A stretch of DNA of 64,000 bases, taken from positions 97,287 through 161,286 of the forward strand of contig NZ_JAFIEU010000008.1 in NCBI RefSeq assembly GCF_020832325.1, in the 5' to 3' direction. Shown one piece after another: positions 27,728 to 36,656 of the stretch. Source of the DNA: Lunatimonas sp. Lineage in GTDB: Bacteria > Bacteroidota > Bacteroidia > Cytophagales > Cyclobacteriaceae. Position 1 is the stretch's first letter. Every line of letters begins with the position of its first letter. A program made the position numbers and the translations under genes. Below the pieces are notes generated by a model that was not told the origin of the DNA, made no database searches, and was given only the letters and a program-made list of their open reading frames with translations.

Positions 27728-29320
27728 CTACTTGCTGGTATTTTCCAAAATCAAGTAGGGAACGCCATTCTTCGCCCATTTATCAAAATATTCGGTAAAA
27801 TCCGTACCGAAAACCATGGAACCAAGGATGATGTCCATATCGCCATCTCCGTCTACATCTCCCACATCCATGGCAATCCACCTGCCTTGGGCAGCATCTG
27901 GAAACGTAGAGGCCGTGTAGTTCCCATCGCCATTGTTTTCCAAATACACAAAGCTCTCTTCAGGCTGATTTTCGTAATCGGGAAAAAAGGAGATCGCTGC
28001 GATGTCTAGGTCCCCATCTCCATCAAAATCTACAGCAATGGCTTTGTACGCACCGTTTAACGGATAAAAATAGGCTTCAGAGAAGTGATTGGTCCCGTCG
28101 TTATGAAATATCCGTATCCCGTGGTAGCCCTTTAGGATAGGGTCATAGTCGGCATTGTCTCCGGCTGTATACAGGATATCCAAATGGCCATCGCCATTCA
28201 TGTCTACCAGTTCAAAGTAACTGGATCCGTAACTGGGAGGAAAGGCCAATACCCGTTCCTCAACAAAATTCCCATTCCCTTGATTGTGGTATACAAAAAT
28301 TCCCTCATCACCCTGACCAAACAATGCCACAATATCCTTCCGTCCGTTTCCGCTCCAATCCACCATATAGGCCTTGGTCGCTCCTGGCTGGGCTCTTAGC
28401 ACTTTTCGCCGGTAAATCCCTGCCTGATCCTTTTTCCAAAGAGATAAGGCGCCCGTGTGTTTGCCGTATTCGCAAATAGCAATCTCCAGCTGCCCATCGC
28501 CATCCAGGTCGGCTACATCAAAGTGCACCGGCCTTTGCAAATCCTGCACAAGGATCCGCGCATCTCCGCCTCTTCCCTGAGGCAGGGTCATCAGATAGCC
28601 AATGTTCATGTCAGTGGGATTGAACGTTCCCATCACCAATGCCATGCTTTCGCCACCAGATTCGTACACCCACGAGACTCCTTCCCTTGCTGGAGCATTT
28701 CGGCTTATCGAAAAATTTCTGTCCATCACAGACAAGCTTGACCTCCCCACATCACTGACGTAAAGTTTATTGGGAGCGGCGATTTTGACCAGAGAGGTCA
28801 TCGGGCTGTTGGCCCGATAGGAGGGCTTCTTTACCGTAAAATGTCGAAGGCCGATAGAAATGGTCTTTTTCGGCGGTCTCGGAAGCTCTTCGGGAGCTTC
28901 ATCAAGATAGTGGGCTCGGATTTTCTCAAAAAGCAACGTATCCATGGTGGGTCTCAGCGGAAATAGATTGGCTCTCTCTACAAACTGTCCAGCCCTGCCA
29001 CCTTCGATGATACCCGCCCGTGTATCCGGAGACTCGTATATCCCATAGTAATGACCCATTCGATGGAGGATGTAGTTGTCCCAAGTTTTTCGGTCCAATA
29101 AGTCCGGTTCCGGAAAAAGGTGGCAGCCTGAACAATAGTTTTTGGCTAATTCAGCCCCGCTTAACTCGGGCGTATCCGTACGAATCTCTGGAATAGGCAC
29201 CTGAACGTCCTCCTGCTCCAGCTTTTGGTCGCTTGGGGCGCTTCCGCAAGAACTCAAACCTACACTTAACAGGCAACAAATGGGTAATAGGAGGATCATC
29301 TCCTGTATCCGTCGGATCAT
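27728..29320 (-). CDS. Lipoprotein with cytochrome c motif and FG-GAP/VCBS propeller
   Basis: A 530-residue exported lipoprotein, lipobox LSVGLSSCG. Residues ~55-135 hold one haem c site, CSGCH in NYCSGCHLFPEP. The remainder is an FG-GAP/VCBS repeat propeller with calcium-binding-like loops: DLDGDGQLE, DMNGDGHLD, DFDGDGDLD and DVDGDGDMD. The combination suggests a surface electron-transfer or redox-linked binding protein. No redox enzyme lies next to it, so the partner is unknown. A second methionine at residue 8 is an alternative start. Confidence 0.85.
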   Translation of the reverse strand: MIRRIQEMILLLPICCLLSVGLSSCGSAPSDQKLEQEDVQVPIPEIRTDTPELSGAELAKNYCSGCHLFPEPDLLDRKTWDNYILHRMGHYYGIYESPDTRAGIIEGGRAGQFVERANLFPLRPTMDTLLFEKIRAHYLDEAPEELPRPPKKTISIGLRHFTVKKPSYRANSPMTSLVKIAAPNKLYVSDVGRSSLSVMDRNFSISRNAPAREGVSWVYESGGESMALVMGTFNPTDMNIGYLMTLPQGRGGDARILVQDLQRPVHFDVADLDGDGQLEIAICEYGKHTGALSLWKKDQAGIYRRKVLRAQPGATKAYMVDWSGNGRKDIVALFGQGDEGIFVYHNQGNGNFVEERVLAFPPSYGSSYFELVDMNGDGHLDILYTAGDNADYDPILKGYHGIRIFHNDGTNHFSEAYFYPLNGAYKAIAVDFDGDGDLDIAAISFFPDYENQPEESFVYLENNGDGNYTASTFPDAAQGRWIAMDVGDVDGDGDMDIILGSMVFGTDFTEYFDKWAKNGVPYLILENTSK

Positions 29321-29491
29321 GAAATGTTGTTTTCTTTTTGGTCGCAGGCACTTGGCGATGGAGAGCTCTAGTGCTTGGTCAATCCTGATATTCTTAATTT
29401 TTGTTCCTAATACCAGGTAAGGCTTTACCTTTCCGGTACCTATAATACGGTGAGTTGGGCAATCATACTATGTTTTGAAGCATCTTTTGCA

Positions 29492-29941
29492 TTACTCACC
29501 GATATCTTCATTCCATAGCGCAGGTCGCTCCGCGATAAATTTCTCCATCAGCGCGATGCTCGGGGCATGATCTAGGACCTCTACGACCACACCATTAGCC
29601 CGTAGATGGTCTTCAGATCCCATAAAGGTCCTGTTTTCGCCGATCACTACCTTTGGGATCTTGTATAGCAATATAGCACCCGTGCACATGGGGCAGGGCG
29701 ATAAGGTCGTGTAAAGTACGCTTTCTCGGTATACCGAAGCAGGTAATCTTCCCGCATTCTCTAAGGCATCCATTTCTCCGTGCAGTATGGAGCTGCCATT
29801 TTGTACGCGACGATTGTGCCCCCTGCCCACTACCCTTCCTTGGTGTACAAGGACAGATCCAATGGGAATACCCCCCTCCGCATAGCCCTTCTCAGCTTCT
29901 TGAAAAGCCTCTAGGTAAAAACTGTCTGTGTTCATGATCAA
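29492..29941 (-). CDS. Cytosine deaminase, yeast FCY1 type
   Basis: A 149-residue zinc deaminase of the CDA fold. HGE (His54, Glu56) and PCPMC (Cys83, Cys86) are the zinc and proton-shuttle motifs. It matches yeast cytosine deaminase closely in layout: GRGHN, LHGEMDALENAGRL, LYTTLSPCPMCTGAI, and a C-terminus WNEDIGE like the yeast WFEDIGE; all four key residues are offset by exactly eight from FCY1. It would convert cytosine to uracil for pyrimidine salvage. Bacterial codA is an unrelated amidohydrolase. Related guanine or tRNA deaminases are less likely given the tail. Confidence 0.85.
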   Translation of the reverse strand: MIMNTDSFYLEAFQEAEKGYAEGGIPIGSVLVHQGRVVGRGHNRRVQNGSSILHGEMDALENAGRLPASVYRESVLYTTLSPCPMCTGAILLYKIPKVVIGENRTFMGSEDHLRANGVVVEVLDHAPSIALMEKFIAERPALWNEDIGE

Positions 29942-30011
29942 CTAGTTATTTGCAACCGTCGGGTGTAGCTACCCCAAGGATAGTTCCGATAGTAAAGTGA
30001 ATCCGCAGTTT

Positions 30012-30437
30012 CTATTTTGGAAGTTTGCACAGTTGCAGCCAAAACTCCTCGATCTGCAAAATTGCTTTCAAAAACTCGTCCATCGAAAGTGGCTTGGTCA
30101 CGTAGCTATTCGAGTAGTTTTCATATGCTTTGTGGATATCTCGACTATTGGAAGAGGTGGTCAGCATGATTACCGGGATCGTCCGCAGGTTCTGATCGAG
30201 TTTAATTTCTTGTAGCACTTCGTGCCCGTTTAATATGGGCAAATTGATGTCGAGTAAGATTAAGTCCGGCCTCTCAGCACGTTCGAATTCACCACGCTTA
30301 TATAAAAAATCCAGGGCATCCTTCCCGTTTTTTACTACACTGACGTCCGTGAGCAGTTTGCTTTCTTCAAATGCCTCCAACGTGAGTAGAATATCCCCTT
30401 CATTATCCTCAACTAGTAAAATATGTGCCTTTTTCAT
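30012..30437 (-). CDS. Single-domain response regulator (Rcp1 type)
   Basis: A 141-residue receiver with no output domain. VEDNEGD near the N-terminus, the phospho-acceptor in LILLDINLP, TTSS and the KPLS lysine are all present. The gene starts inside the 3' end of the giant histidine kinase (29-nt overlap), so the two are a cognate pair. Small receivers of this kind act by protein-protein contact, typically with phytochrome-like or PAS kinases. Confidence 0.93.
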   Translation of the reverse strand: MKKAHILLVEDNEGDILLTLEAFEESKLLTDVSVVKNGKDALDFLYKRGEFERAERPDLILLDINLPILNGHEVLQEIKLDQNLRTIPVIMLTTSSNSRDIHKAYENYSNSYVTKPLSMDEFLKAILQIEEFWLQLCKLPK

Positions 30438-33400
30438 GTGTCTTTTTATTCACTGTAAAGTAAAATGTACTCCCGATACCTGGTTGGGATTCCACCCAAA
30501 TCCGGCCTCCCCATGACTCTACCTGCTTTTTTGCAATAGGAAGCCCAACACCGGTTCCGCTCTCAGAGTCCCTATTATGCAAACGCTGAAAAATAACGAA
30601 TATTTTTTCGAAAAACCTAGGTTCGATCCCAATTCCATTATCCTGTATGGAAAACTGCCAGAAATCACCCTTGTCGACCACTGAAAGGGTTATCTCAGGA
30701 GGGACTCCGTCACGGGAGTATTTAATCGCATTATCCATCAAACAGTGTAATGTCTGAGTTAACGGGGCCTTGAAGCAGGTGACTACCGGGAGGTATCCGG
30801 TATGTATCTTCGCATTTCGTTCCTCCAATAGTTTTCTTCGCAAGGCTCGATATTCTGCTATAAGCTCGTCCAAATGGACGACTTCCTCTATCTCGTGCAC
30901 TGTTCCAGCCCTGGAAAACTCCAATACATCCAAAATGATCTGCTTCATCCGTTTGGCACCATCCACCGCAAAATGAATGTATTGATGGGCCTTATCGTCC
31001 AGCTGATATTGGTATTTTTTCTGAAGCTGATTGAGAAAACTGGTGATCATCCGCAAAGGCTCTTGCAAATCATGGGAGGTGATGAACGCAAAATGCTCTA
31101 GTTGTTCATTCGATATCTCCAGATCCCGCGTATATTTTACCAGTCTTTCATTGATCTCACGCAGTTCCATTTCATGTCTTTTGGTGTCGGTGATATCGGT
31201 GGTAGCGCCGACCATTCGGGTAGGCTTGCCCTCGGCATTTCGGATAATGATTCCCTTGTCTATGACATATTTTATCTCTCCGCTAGCATGTTTTATGCGG
31301 TAGTCCGATTGCCAATATTCTTGATTGGGATCAGCAAGGGCCGACTCTAAGCTTTCCTTGACCTGAATAACGTCATCAGGGTGAAAGCTGTCTTTCCAAA
31401 AATCCCGCTTTCGGAGATTCCGCTTTACGTCATAGCCAAACAGTTTTTCAAATCCTTCGCCCCGAAAGTACACATCACCGGCGATATCCCAGTCCCAGAT
31501 GGCATCCGTGGTAGCTTGCGCCACTTTTTCAAATCGCTCATTTGCCTCCCGAACTCGAATATCTGACTTCTTACGAAGGGTCACATCTTTGAAATACACG
31601 GAAAGGCCCAGGTCATTCGGGTAGGCAGTAACTTCAAACCACCGGTCCATGGGTTCGAAGTAGTCCTCAAAAGTAACCACTTGCTTAGTCTTCTTGGCCT
31701 GATGATACTTGCGGTAAAATTCAGAGTCAATCGCATTGGAGTACTCGTCCCAAAGATTTCTACCCACAATATCTGCTTTTGGCTTATTCAAAAAGCGTTC
31801 AGCCTGGGCATTCCAATAGGTCACTTTCCAGGAATTGTCCACGGCAAAGAATGCATCTCCGATGGTTTCGAGGATGAGGTTTCGCTCCTCGTAGGCACGC
31901 GCTAGTTCCAAGTGTGTTTGATTGGCCTCAATGGCAGACGATAAGTTTGCCGTAATGGTTCTCAGAAAGGTGATGTCATCCTCATTCCACCGACGCTCCT
32001 CTTGGCAATCATCAAATCCGATAAAACCCCAAAAAAGGTTTTTGAGGAAAATTGGTAACACCAAGATAGATTTAATCCCTTGTTCTGCCAGTAGCTCCTT
32101 TGTTTTTGTATCTTCCATCTTGCGAATAATCGCCATAAAGGGGCGATTTTTCGTCAATGGCTCTACAAAATCATAGATAACCGAAAATGGCATATGTTGA
32201 AGATCTGGATTATTTATTTGAGCGGTTACCCCTTCTTTGGTCCATTCCAGACGCTGACTGGCCTCCATCTCTCCGGTCTCCTCGTTCAGGGAGTTTTGGA
32301 AATAGTATATTCTATCCACATGTACACTAGTGCCTACCTTCTGAAATGCCCTTGCGATAACCTTAAACCAGTCTTCATAACTGAGTAGCTCGCTGTTCAT
32401 TTCTGAGATAATATCCAGTTGCGTGTTTTTTAAGCGTAGCCGTTCCTCTGCCTTCTTTTGCTCGGTAATGTTCCTGAAGAATACACTAACGCCTTCCGGT
32501 GTGGGGTAAATATTCACCTCAAACCAGTGATCATATGATTCGACATACTCCACGACAGACATGGGTCGTTTCTCTACCAGCGAATCCTTAAAGCGGCTAA
32601 GAAATGGTAGCTTCTTGACTTCAGGGAGTCTTTTCCAAAAATTATAACCAATCATTTCATCCCTGCGAAGCCCGGTCACTTCCTCCGCTTTATTATTCCA
32701 ATAGGTAATCTGTGCGTCTTGGTCCAAGGCAAAAAACGCATCCCCAACACTTTCTAGGATTCTATTTTTCTCCTCAAAAGCTTGTCGCAATGCTTGTTCG
32801 CTTTTTATTCGCTCGTCAATATTTCTGAAATAAGACGAAACCCCTCCACCAGAAGGATAGGTAGTAACTTCAAACCAACAATTGTTGCCCGGGTAAAAAT
32901 ACTCAAAACGCTCAAATTGGCCGGATGTAGCCACTCGTCGGTAGATTGTCTCAATTGCCGTACCTTTCGCTGGGGCAAATTCCTCCCAAATATTCCTGCC
33001 GATGAGCTCCTCGGATTTTCGATCCAGCAAATTTTCAGCCTCTCGGTTAAAGTAGGTGAAGTTCCAATCTCTATCCACTGCATAGAATGCGTCGGATATA
33101 CTACCCAAAATCTCTTTTAGCTGCAATTGAGTGGACTTCATGGCATGTATGTCCTGGAAGCTCCCAAATATCTTCGTTCGCTTTCCGCCCACTTCCTCAC
33201 ATTTTCCGATGCAACGAACCCATTGCTCGCGTCCTGACGCCGTGATAAGTAGCAATTCTTCATCGAATTCCAGTCCTTCGTTGATTAGCTTAGCCACTGC
33301 GTTCTGTATGCGCTCTCTGCTTTCCTCGGTGTAAAACTCAAACCCGCCTGTAAGAGAAGGGCTGTAGCTATCCTCCACTTCCAATAGCTGTTTCACCATA

Positions 33401-35832
33401 GGAGACCAATACATCGCATTGGCACCCTCTTCTGGGGTAAGATCCAATTCCCAGCTACCAATTTTGGCTAAGTCGGCTATCTCCTCGGTTAGCTTTACCG
33501 ACTTAACTTCCTCAGTGATATCAAAAATCATCGAATTAAACAGAATGGTCCCATCGGGCAATCGATAGGGTGTTCCGAAACCTTCATGCCAACGCATCTG
33601 TCCATTTGGCAACAGGTTTCGCCACCTGCTGTGCCACTGAGTAAGGTTTGCCATCGATTCCTTGATCTCCTGCGTCAGCGTCTCTATGTCTCCACCATTA
33701 CTGATTTGACGCCATACCGATTGGCTGTCGGCCTCACATTGCTCTGGAGTCAAATGCCAAATTTGTTCACTTCCACGGCTTACCGACTCAAGTTTGTGAC
33801 TGCCATCTGGAAACAAAAAATACTGAAAGGTAACTCCTGGAAGATCATTGGTGATATTTTCCAACCGTTGTTGGATGGCCTTTAGACTAGAGATGTCCTG
33901 AAAACTGCCAAATATCCGGATACACTCGCCGTCAAGCATCTCCGGCTTGCCAATTACCCGTACCCACTTTTCCGTGCCGGAGGCACTGATGATAGCCGCC
34001 ACCAAATCAAACGAAATGCCTTCTCGGATAGCCTGCTCAAAACTAGCATTCACGCGGTCTACATAATCCGAGCGGTAAAAAGCAATCGCTGAATCGAGAT
34101 CAGGCTGATAGATCGCCGGATCTGTATCGTATATGCGATGAATTTCTTTTGACCAAAACAGCTTTTGGTTCACCAAGTCGATAGACCAGCCGCCGATTTG
34201 TGCGAGTTCAGAGGCATTGCTAATGACCTCCTTCAAATCTCTTTCCTCCGTAACGTCTTTTGCAGAGACAAAAATAACGCCCTGATCCTGCAAAACGCTG
34301 CCATGCCACGCAAGACATACTACCTGCCCGGCTTTGTGGATGATCCGTGCCTCAAACTTAATGGTCCTTTCGCCCTGCCGGGCCTGTTGCAGCTGATCTG
34401 CTAAGTTTGTTCTGTCTTCTGGGTGTAAAAAATCCCACAGTGACCTTCCAACAACTCCCTGATCTGGATAACCCAGTATTCGGCACCCGGCACTATTTAT
34501 ACGAATGAAAAGTCCGCTGAAATCCAGAAGCCCTACCAGATCCGGGAGTGACTCCACCAAATGCAAGCGTTCATTCTCCAATCGCTTCCGCAAGATCTCT
34601 GAACCTAAAAACAATTCCAATTTCTTCAAAACAGGCTGGTATTGCTGAATATTGGACAACAGATCCGCGCTGCCCACCATCAAAACTCCGATCAATTCAC
34701 CTTTTTGAAGGAGCGGAATGGATAATACGGTCTTAATACCCGCTTCCTGAGCTTCTAGCCTTCGAATAAAATAGTTTGCTTCACTGGGCTTGTCACAATA
34801 GATGGCTTTGAGGCCCTCCCATACCTTCCCTGGCAACCCTTGTCCCGGGAGAAACTCATATTCCTGAACTTGGAGCTGATAAAAACGGGACCCTGCTTCA
34901 TCTCCAATCGCCTTTGAAGACAGCCTTAACCTATCCCGATGGACAGAGGGAAGCCAGACCTCTGTAAAGCTAAAACCACCTACCTGATTGATCAGTTTGC
35001 ACATCTCAGAGAGTGCATCCTTCATATTCTCAAACTCGCTAAAGACAGCACCTATCCGGGTAAAAAGGTCCTTTTCGAGTTCTTCGTTCATCTCCTGAGT
35101 GATGTCCTTGACGATACCCTCAAAGGCTATCGGCTGCCCTGTAGCATCCCGGTTTAATCTGCCAACCTCACTGACCCAACGTACGGTGCCATCCGGCAGG
35201 AGTATCCGATGGACAAAGTTCAAATCCTTCCTACCAGAAAATGTTTCCTCTTGTTCTCTATCGAAGTGTTCCCGGTCATCTGGGTGAATAGTGGCGTAAA
35301 AGGAATCAAAATTCAGTGGAAACTCCTCCTTTCTTCTTCCCCAAATCTCGTACACTTTTTCAGACCAGGTCAGGGTGTTAGCGTCCATCTCAAGGCGCCA
35401 GTAACCGATGTCCGCGATTTCTGAGGCCGCGGCGAGTTTCTCCTGCGACAACTTGAGCGCGGTAATTTCTGCTTCCCGTTGCGTAACGTCCTGTACTAAC
35501 AACATCACGCATTCCCTTCCTTCCAGCTCTATCAGGTGTCCGTTGAGGTCTACCTTGACCCGCTGGCCATCCTTTTTTTTCTGGGTAACCACTCCAAAAT
35601 GAATATTCTTGCGTTGCCTATCGGTGTCCCCAGGCACAGGTACTTGTGGAAGGCCCTGATCAGCGATATGCAGATCCGATAGGGTCATGGACAAAAACTC
35701 TTCTTTGGAATACCCGTAGTGGAAAATTGCAGCGGGATTGACATCCATTATCCGAAAAGAAGAGATATCATATACCAGTATAGGCAATGGACTCAGAAAA
35801 AATAGACTATTATAGTCATCGGGTCTATGCAT
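30409..35832 (-). CDS. Giant multi-PAS/GAF sensor histidine kinase
   Basis: 1807 residues, soluble, no signal peptide or transmembrane segment. By eye the order is PAS-PAS-GAF-PAS-PAS-PAS-PAS-PAS-PAS-GAF-PAS-PAS, then HisKA (EHFAFITSHDLQEPLRM, the H-box histidine) and HATPase (DNAIKYS, DNGIGI, GTGVGLPIAKKQV). About ten PAS and two GAF domains precede the kinase core. The E-x-x-W wording of several PAS modules (IWEEF, NFWKR, LWDEY) suggests recent internal duplication. No conserved phytochrome Cys-His pair was noticed in the GAFs. It should phosphorylate the overlapping receiver. Signals are unknown. Confidence 0.92.
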   Translation of the reverse strand: MHRPDDYNSLFFLSPLPILVYDISSFRIMDVNPAAIFHYGYSKEEFLSMTLSDLHIADQGLPQVPVPGDTDRQRKNIHFGVVTQKKKDGQRVKVDLNGHLIELEGRECVMLLVQDVTQREAEITALKLSQEKLAAASEIADIGYWRLEMDANTLTWSEKVYEIWGRRKEEFPLNFDSFYATIHPDDREHFDREQEETFSGRKDLNFVHRILLPDGTVRWVSEVGRLNRDATGQPIAFEGIVKDITQEMNEELEKDLFTRIGAVFSEFENMKDALSEMCKLINQVGGFSFTEVWLPSVHRDRLRLSSKAIGDEAGSRFYQLQVQEYEFLPGQGLPGKVWEGLKAIYCDKPSEANYFIRRLEAQEAGIKTVLSIPLLQKGELIGVLMVGSADLLSNIQQYQPVLKKLELFLGSEILRKRLENERLHLVESLPDLVGLLDFSGLFIRINSAGCRILGYPDQGVVGRSLWDFLHPEDRTNLADQLQQARQGERTIKFEARIIHKAGQVVCLAWHGSVLQDQGVIFVSAKDVTEERDLKEVISNASELAQIGGWSIDLVNQKLFWSKEIHRIYDTDPAIYQPDLDSAIAFYRSDYVDRVNASFEQAIREGISFDLVAAIISASGTEKWVRVIGKPEMLDGECIRIFGSFQDISSLKAIQQRLENITNDLPGVTFQYFLFPDGSHKLESVSRGSEQIWHLTPEQCEADSQSVWRQISNGGDIETLTQEIKESMANLTQWHSRWRNLLPNGQMRWHEGFGTPYRLPDGTILFNSMIFDITEEVKSVKLTEEIADLAKIGSWELDLTPEEGANAMYWSPMVKQLLEVEDSYSPSLTGGFEFYTEESRERIQNAVAKLINEGLEFDEELLLITASGREQWVRCIGKCEEVGGKRTKIFGSFQDIHAMKSTQLQLKEILGSISDAFYAVDRDWNFTYFNREAENLLDRKSEELIGRNIWEEFAPAKGTAIETIYRRVATSGQFERFEYFYPGNNCWFEVTTYPSGGGVSSYFRNIDERIKSEQALRQAFEEKNRILESVGDAFFALDQDAQITYWNNKAEEVTGLRRDEMIGYNFWKRLPEVKKLPFLSRFKDSLVEKRPMSVVEYVESYDHWFEVNIYPTPEGVSVFFRNITEQKKAEERLRLKNTQLDIISEMNSELLSYEDWFKVIARAFQKVGTSVHVDRIYYFQNSLNEETGEMEASQRLEWTKEGVTAQINNPDLQHMPFSVIYDFVEPLTKNRPFMAIIRKMEDTKTKELLAEQGIKSILVLPIFLKNLFWGFIGFDDCQEERRWNEDDITFLRTITANLSSAIEANQTHLELARAYEERNLILETIGDAFFAVDNSWKVTYWNAQAERFLNKPKADIVGRNLWDEYSNAIDSEFYRKYHQAKKTKQVVTFEDYFEPMDRWFEVTAYPNDLGLSVYFKDVTLRKKSDIRVREANERFEKVAQATTDAIWDWDIAGDVYFRGEGFEKLFGYDVKRNLRKRDFWKDSFHPDDVIQVKESLESALADPNQEYWQSDYRIKHASGEIKYVIDKGIIIRNAEGKPTRMVGATTDITDTKRHEMELREINERLVKYTRDLEISNEQLEHFAFITSHDLQEPLRMITSFLNQLQKKYQYQLDDKAHQYIHFAVDGAKRMKQIILDVLEFSRAGTVHEIEEVVHLDELIAEYRALRRKLLEERNAKIHTGYLPVVTCFKAPLTQTLHCLMDNAIKYSRDGVPPEITLSVVDKGDFWQFSIQDNGIGIEPRFFEKIFVIFQRLHNRDSESGTGVGLPIAKKQVESWGGRIWVESQPGIGSTFYFTVNKKTHEKGTYFTS

Positions 35833-36145
35833 CGGCTAAAGTCAAAGGTGGCACTTCAGTTGTTCTGCTTTTCGCACAAGCAATTAGGCTCGATGCAGGC
35901 ATCAAATACTGGAATTACGTCTTACCTTGGGCATTCCAAACAGTAGAAAAGCTCGATATCTGACCATTTAAGAATTACCCTTCTATACCTGAAAGATAGC
36001 GCAAAATTCGGGTACGTACAAAGCGCTTAGATTAAATTTCAGAAATGCGCTTGTTGTGATCTCAATCACACTAGAATACAAAAACTTGTCACTACATTTG
36101 TACCCGATAAAGTACATATATCGTGTCTTTTTGAAACAGAAAAGC
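35833..36145. other. Divergent intergenic region, histidine kinase / dab locus
   Basis: About 310 bp between the kinase start and the first likely rightward gene. It holds the Crp/Fnr-like palindrome and the TACATTTG -7 element described separately. Nothing else stands out. Confidence 0.5.
36055..36100 (+). promoter_or_regulatory. Crp/Fnr-type site plus -7 element upstream of the dab operon
   Basis: TGTGATCTCAATCACA (36055-36070) is a perfect TGTGA-N6-TCACA palindrome. An exact TAnnTTTG -7 element, TACATTTG, lies at 36093-36100. From palindrome centre to the -7 start is 30.5 nt, placing the site near -42 from the predicted start of transcription, the class II activator position. No -33 TTG is present, which fits an activator-dependent promoter. 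Confidence 0.6.
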
Positions 36146-36574
36146 GTGAAAACTAGTCTCAATACCGATAACGTTTTTTTTGGGCCGTGGTATAGCCGGG
36201 AATCTCCCTGCCAATCCACCACAGGACGCAGAGATGCCATTCTCCACTTTATCGTAATTGGCTTGATTGCTGCTTTATGCTGTGTTGGAAACCTACCTGC
36301 TGGCGAATTTTTTGACCTAACGGAGCAGGAAGCGTTTCGAATACCAGAAAACGTTCCTGCTAAGATGACCCTCGCTGAATGGGTAAACTTAGAAAAAGAA
36401 GAAAATAACAAAGAAAATGAACTGCCCTTTGCCAAAGCTTCCCTTGCCGGCATGCGTTCTACTTTTTCACTTTACCGAGCCGTAGATCCCTTTTCGAATA
36501 CTACGGTAACGCTCGGCTATAAAACCAGGCCCCTCTATATACTTTTTCATAATTTGAAAATCCACCTCGCCTAG
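36146..36574 (+). CDS. Hypothetical protein at the head of the dab operon
   Basis: About 142 residues from GTG 36146; the frame is open from GTG 36056, but that start lies inside the putative operator, upstream of the predicted transcript. No ATG start is available before residue ~104 of the long frame. Residues ~35-60 are hydrophobic (ILHFIVIGLIAALCCVG). The C-terminal part is charged and ends TRPLYILFHNLKIHLA. I do not recognise the family. It could be a small co-transcribed protein or only part of a long 5' leader to dabA, whose ATG is 82 nt further on. Confidence 0.4.
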   Translation: MKTSLNTDNVFFGPWYSRESPCQSTTGRRDAILHFIVIGLIAALCCVGNLPAGEFFDLTEQEAFRIPENVPAKMTLAEWVNLEKEENNKENELPFAKASLAGMRSTFSLYRAVDPFSNTTVTLGYKTRPLYILFHNLKIHLA

Positions 36575-36656
36575 TCCTTTTTCCATTCGAATTTCCAAAT
36601 TGAATCATTTGCGATTCGCCCGCTTTCTTTAATCTCACCTTAAAAACGTATTCAAC

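Noticed and set aside
29400..29460. GGTAA-GGC-TTACC small inverted repeat after the deaminase/FG-GAP genes
   Set aside because: Five-base arms without a T-run or promoter context; not distinguishable from chance.
36056..36145. GTG start for the ORF upstream of dabA
   Set aside because: The codon lies inside the putative Crp/Fnr palindrome, upstream of the predicted transcript start.
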